Part shown: one piece after another, positions 63,398-64,000 of the stretch
Layout of the letters: each line of letters begins with the position of its first letter
How positions within the stretch are numbered: position 1 is the first letter of the stretch
The notes under the pieces: model-generated
Seen by the model: only the letters and a program-made list of their open reading frames with translations
What the model was told of the DNA's origin: nothing
Databases searched by the model: none
Position numbers and translations under genes: made by a program
From: [Leptolyngbya] sp. JSC-1
GTDB lineage: Bacteria > Cyanobacteriota > Cyanobacteriia > Elainellales > Elainellaceae
Length of the DNA: 64,000 nt
Reading direction: 5' to 3'
NCBI GenBank assembly: GCA_000733415.1
Contig: KL662191.1
Span: 6,106,429-6,170,428 of the forward strand

Positions 63398-63628
63398 ATA
63401 TTTCTCTTTGGGTTTCTGTATGGGTAGATTGGGCCAACTGATAATTCACTGACAATTCATTTCTCTGCCAAACCTGCCCGACGCCTGACTCCTCTAATTA
63501 TTAACTCAATGCCCAACAATCTTACCGTTAAAGATAATGCTTTGCGTTGTTCTGTAAAGAAAGCTTTCATTTGTTGAAGTAATTAACGCAAATTCATGAA
63601 TTGGTTTATTCCTTGTTACATTCTTTGA

Positions 63629-63654
63629 GGCGTCATTGAGCGACGCCTTTTTTT
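63629..63654 (+). terminator. Rho-independent terminator
   Basis: GGCGTC (63629-63634), loop ATTGAGC, GACGCC (63642-63647) and seven T (63648-63654). The nearest upstream gene on this strand ends at 63326, about 300 bases away, so either the transcript has a long 3' end or a small RNA ends here. The gap 63327-63821 shows no gene; a second weaker hairpin lies at about 63691-63711. Confidence 0.75.
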
Positions 63655-63821
63655 GTCTGCACCCATTTCTAAAGTTTGTCTGAGATTTTGCCTCTCTTTC
63701 GGCCAAAGAGGTTATTTCATAGAAAAGGAGAATGGGCGAGTATAACCTTTTTTCGATGGTTATGCGTCTGAACCCAGGGGCTACTCATCATGCGAATTGT
63801 ACGAAACCTTTAGGAGAATTC

Positions 63822-64000
63822 ATGAAGATAGGTGTTGCGAAGGAAATTGAAGTTGGAGAACGGCGCGTTGCTTTGATTCCAGATGCGGTGAGTCGCCTCG
63901 TTAAGCAAGGCTGTGAAGTGTGGGTCGAGGCAGGTGCAGGCGAAGCGGCTTTTTTCTCAGATGCTGCTTACGAAACGGCTGGAGCGACGGTCGTGGCCGA
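63822..64000 (+). CDS. pntA: NAD(P) transhydrogenase alpha subunit, partial (5' end only)
   Basis: The first 59 codons are in the window. GVAKEIEVGERRVALIPDAV, VWVEAGAGEAAFFSD and YETAGATVV match the N-terminal domain shared by PntA and alanine dehydrogenase; EVGERRVALIPDAVSRLVKQG is closer to cyanobacterial PntA. AGGAG six bases upstream supports the ATG. The rest and pntB are expected to the right. Confidence 0.8.
   Translation, partial: MKIGVAKEIEVGERRVALIPDAVSRLVKQGCEVWVEAGAGEAAFFSDAAYETAGATVVA

Noticed and set aside
63506..63706. 66-codon minus-strand frame across the terminator
   Set aside because: It runs through a strong terminator hairpin, lacks a ribosome site and has no recognisable features.

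Overview
The window is chromosomal DNA of a cyanobacterium, most likely a filamentous, non-model one. The evidence is the gene content (ftrV of ferredoxin-thioredoxin reductase, DUF4347/SBBP and haemagglutinin-type exoproteins, a PacS/CopA copper ATPase, Uma2 and Rpn family nucleases, a cyanobacterial-type PntA N-terminus), several HIP1 octamers GCGATCGC (e.g. 10392, 25802, 29674, 42589, 54826) and many short tandem repeats of cyanobacterial type. Most genes are single or in pairs with frequent strand changes, so long operons are rare.

Layout. 1-1712: 5' part of a large DUF4347/SBBP surface protein. 2069-6355: copper ATPase, Rpn nuclease, hisA. 6600-15054: a possible biosynthetic neighbourhood of alpha-oxoamine synthase, Rieske oxygenase, GH3-type amide synthetase, MFS exporter, JmjC/cupin-8 oxygenase and Asp/Asn-type beta-hydroxylase. 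15256-19130: a two-partner-secretion exoprotein and a shorter, decayed paralogue. 19165-28753: small zinc-ribbon proteins, YdcF, ftrV, PP2C phosphatase, NfeD plus stomatin, CobW metallochaperone with a Zur/Fur-like box, cysS. 29074-38821: gyrB, miaA (with a repeat insertion), membrane proteins, mug, an RluA-type pseudouridine synthase, a GT-C-like membrane protein. 39124-40811: an AT-richer, probably acquired DUF488 two-gene module. 40925-54663: prmA, a nonsense-interrupted Uma2 gene, bacterial dynamin, azoreductase, LysR and DMT exporter, several membrane or hypothetical genes, glgP, a histidine phosphatase. 54695-55310: MITE-like repeat and gene remnants. 55312-58071: Ca2+-type P-ATPase.

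The most notable locus is 58229-60479. It encodes a Nif11-leader RiPP precursor whose core carries three Met-Tyr-Gly motifs (QPMYGV each time), a radical SAM maturase with an N-terminal CxxxCxxC cluster and C-terminal cysteines, and a 74-residue acidic protein. This architecture matches the splicease (PlpX/PlpY-type) RiPPs in which tyramine is excised from X-Tyr-Gly to leave alpha-keto-beta-amino acids. A twelve-copy 14-bp tandem array separates precursor and maturase. Divergently beside it lie an RTX protein interrupted at an A8 tract and a SurA/parvulin-like chaperone, a pairing that suggests type I secretion, although no transporter is in the window. The window ends in the start of pntA.

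Genome-dynamics signals recur: short tandem repeats have expanded in frame inside miaA and copA, small palindromic elements sit inside such repeats, two genes are broken at homopolymers, one by a TAG codon, and several remnants adjoin repeats.
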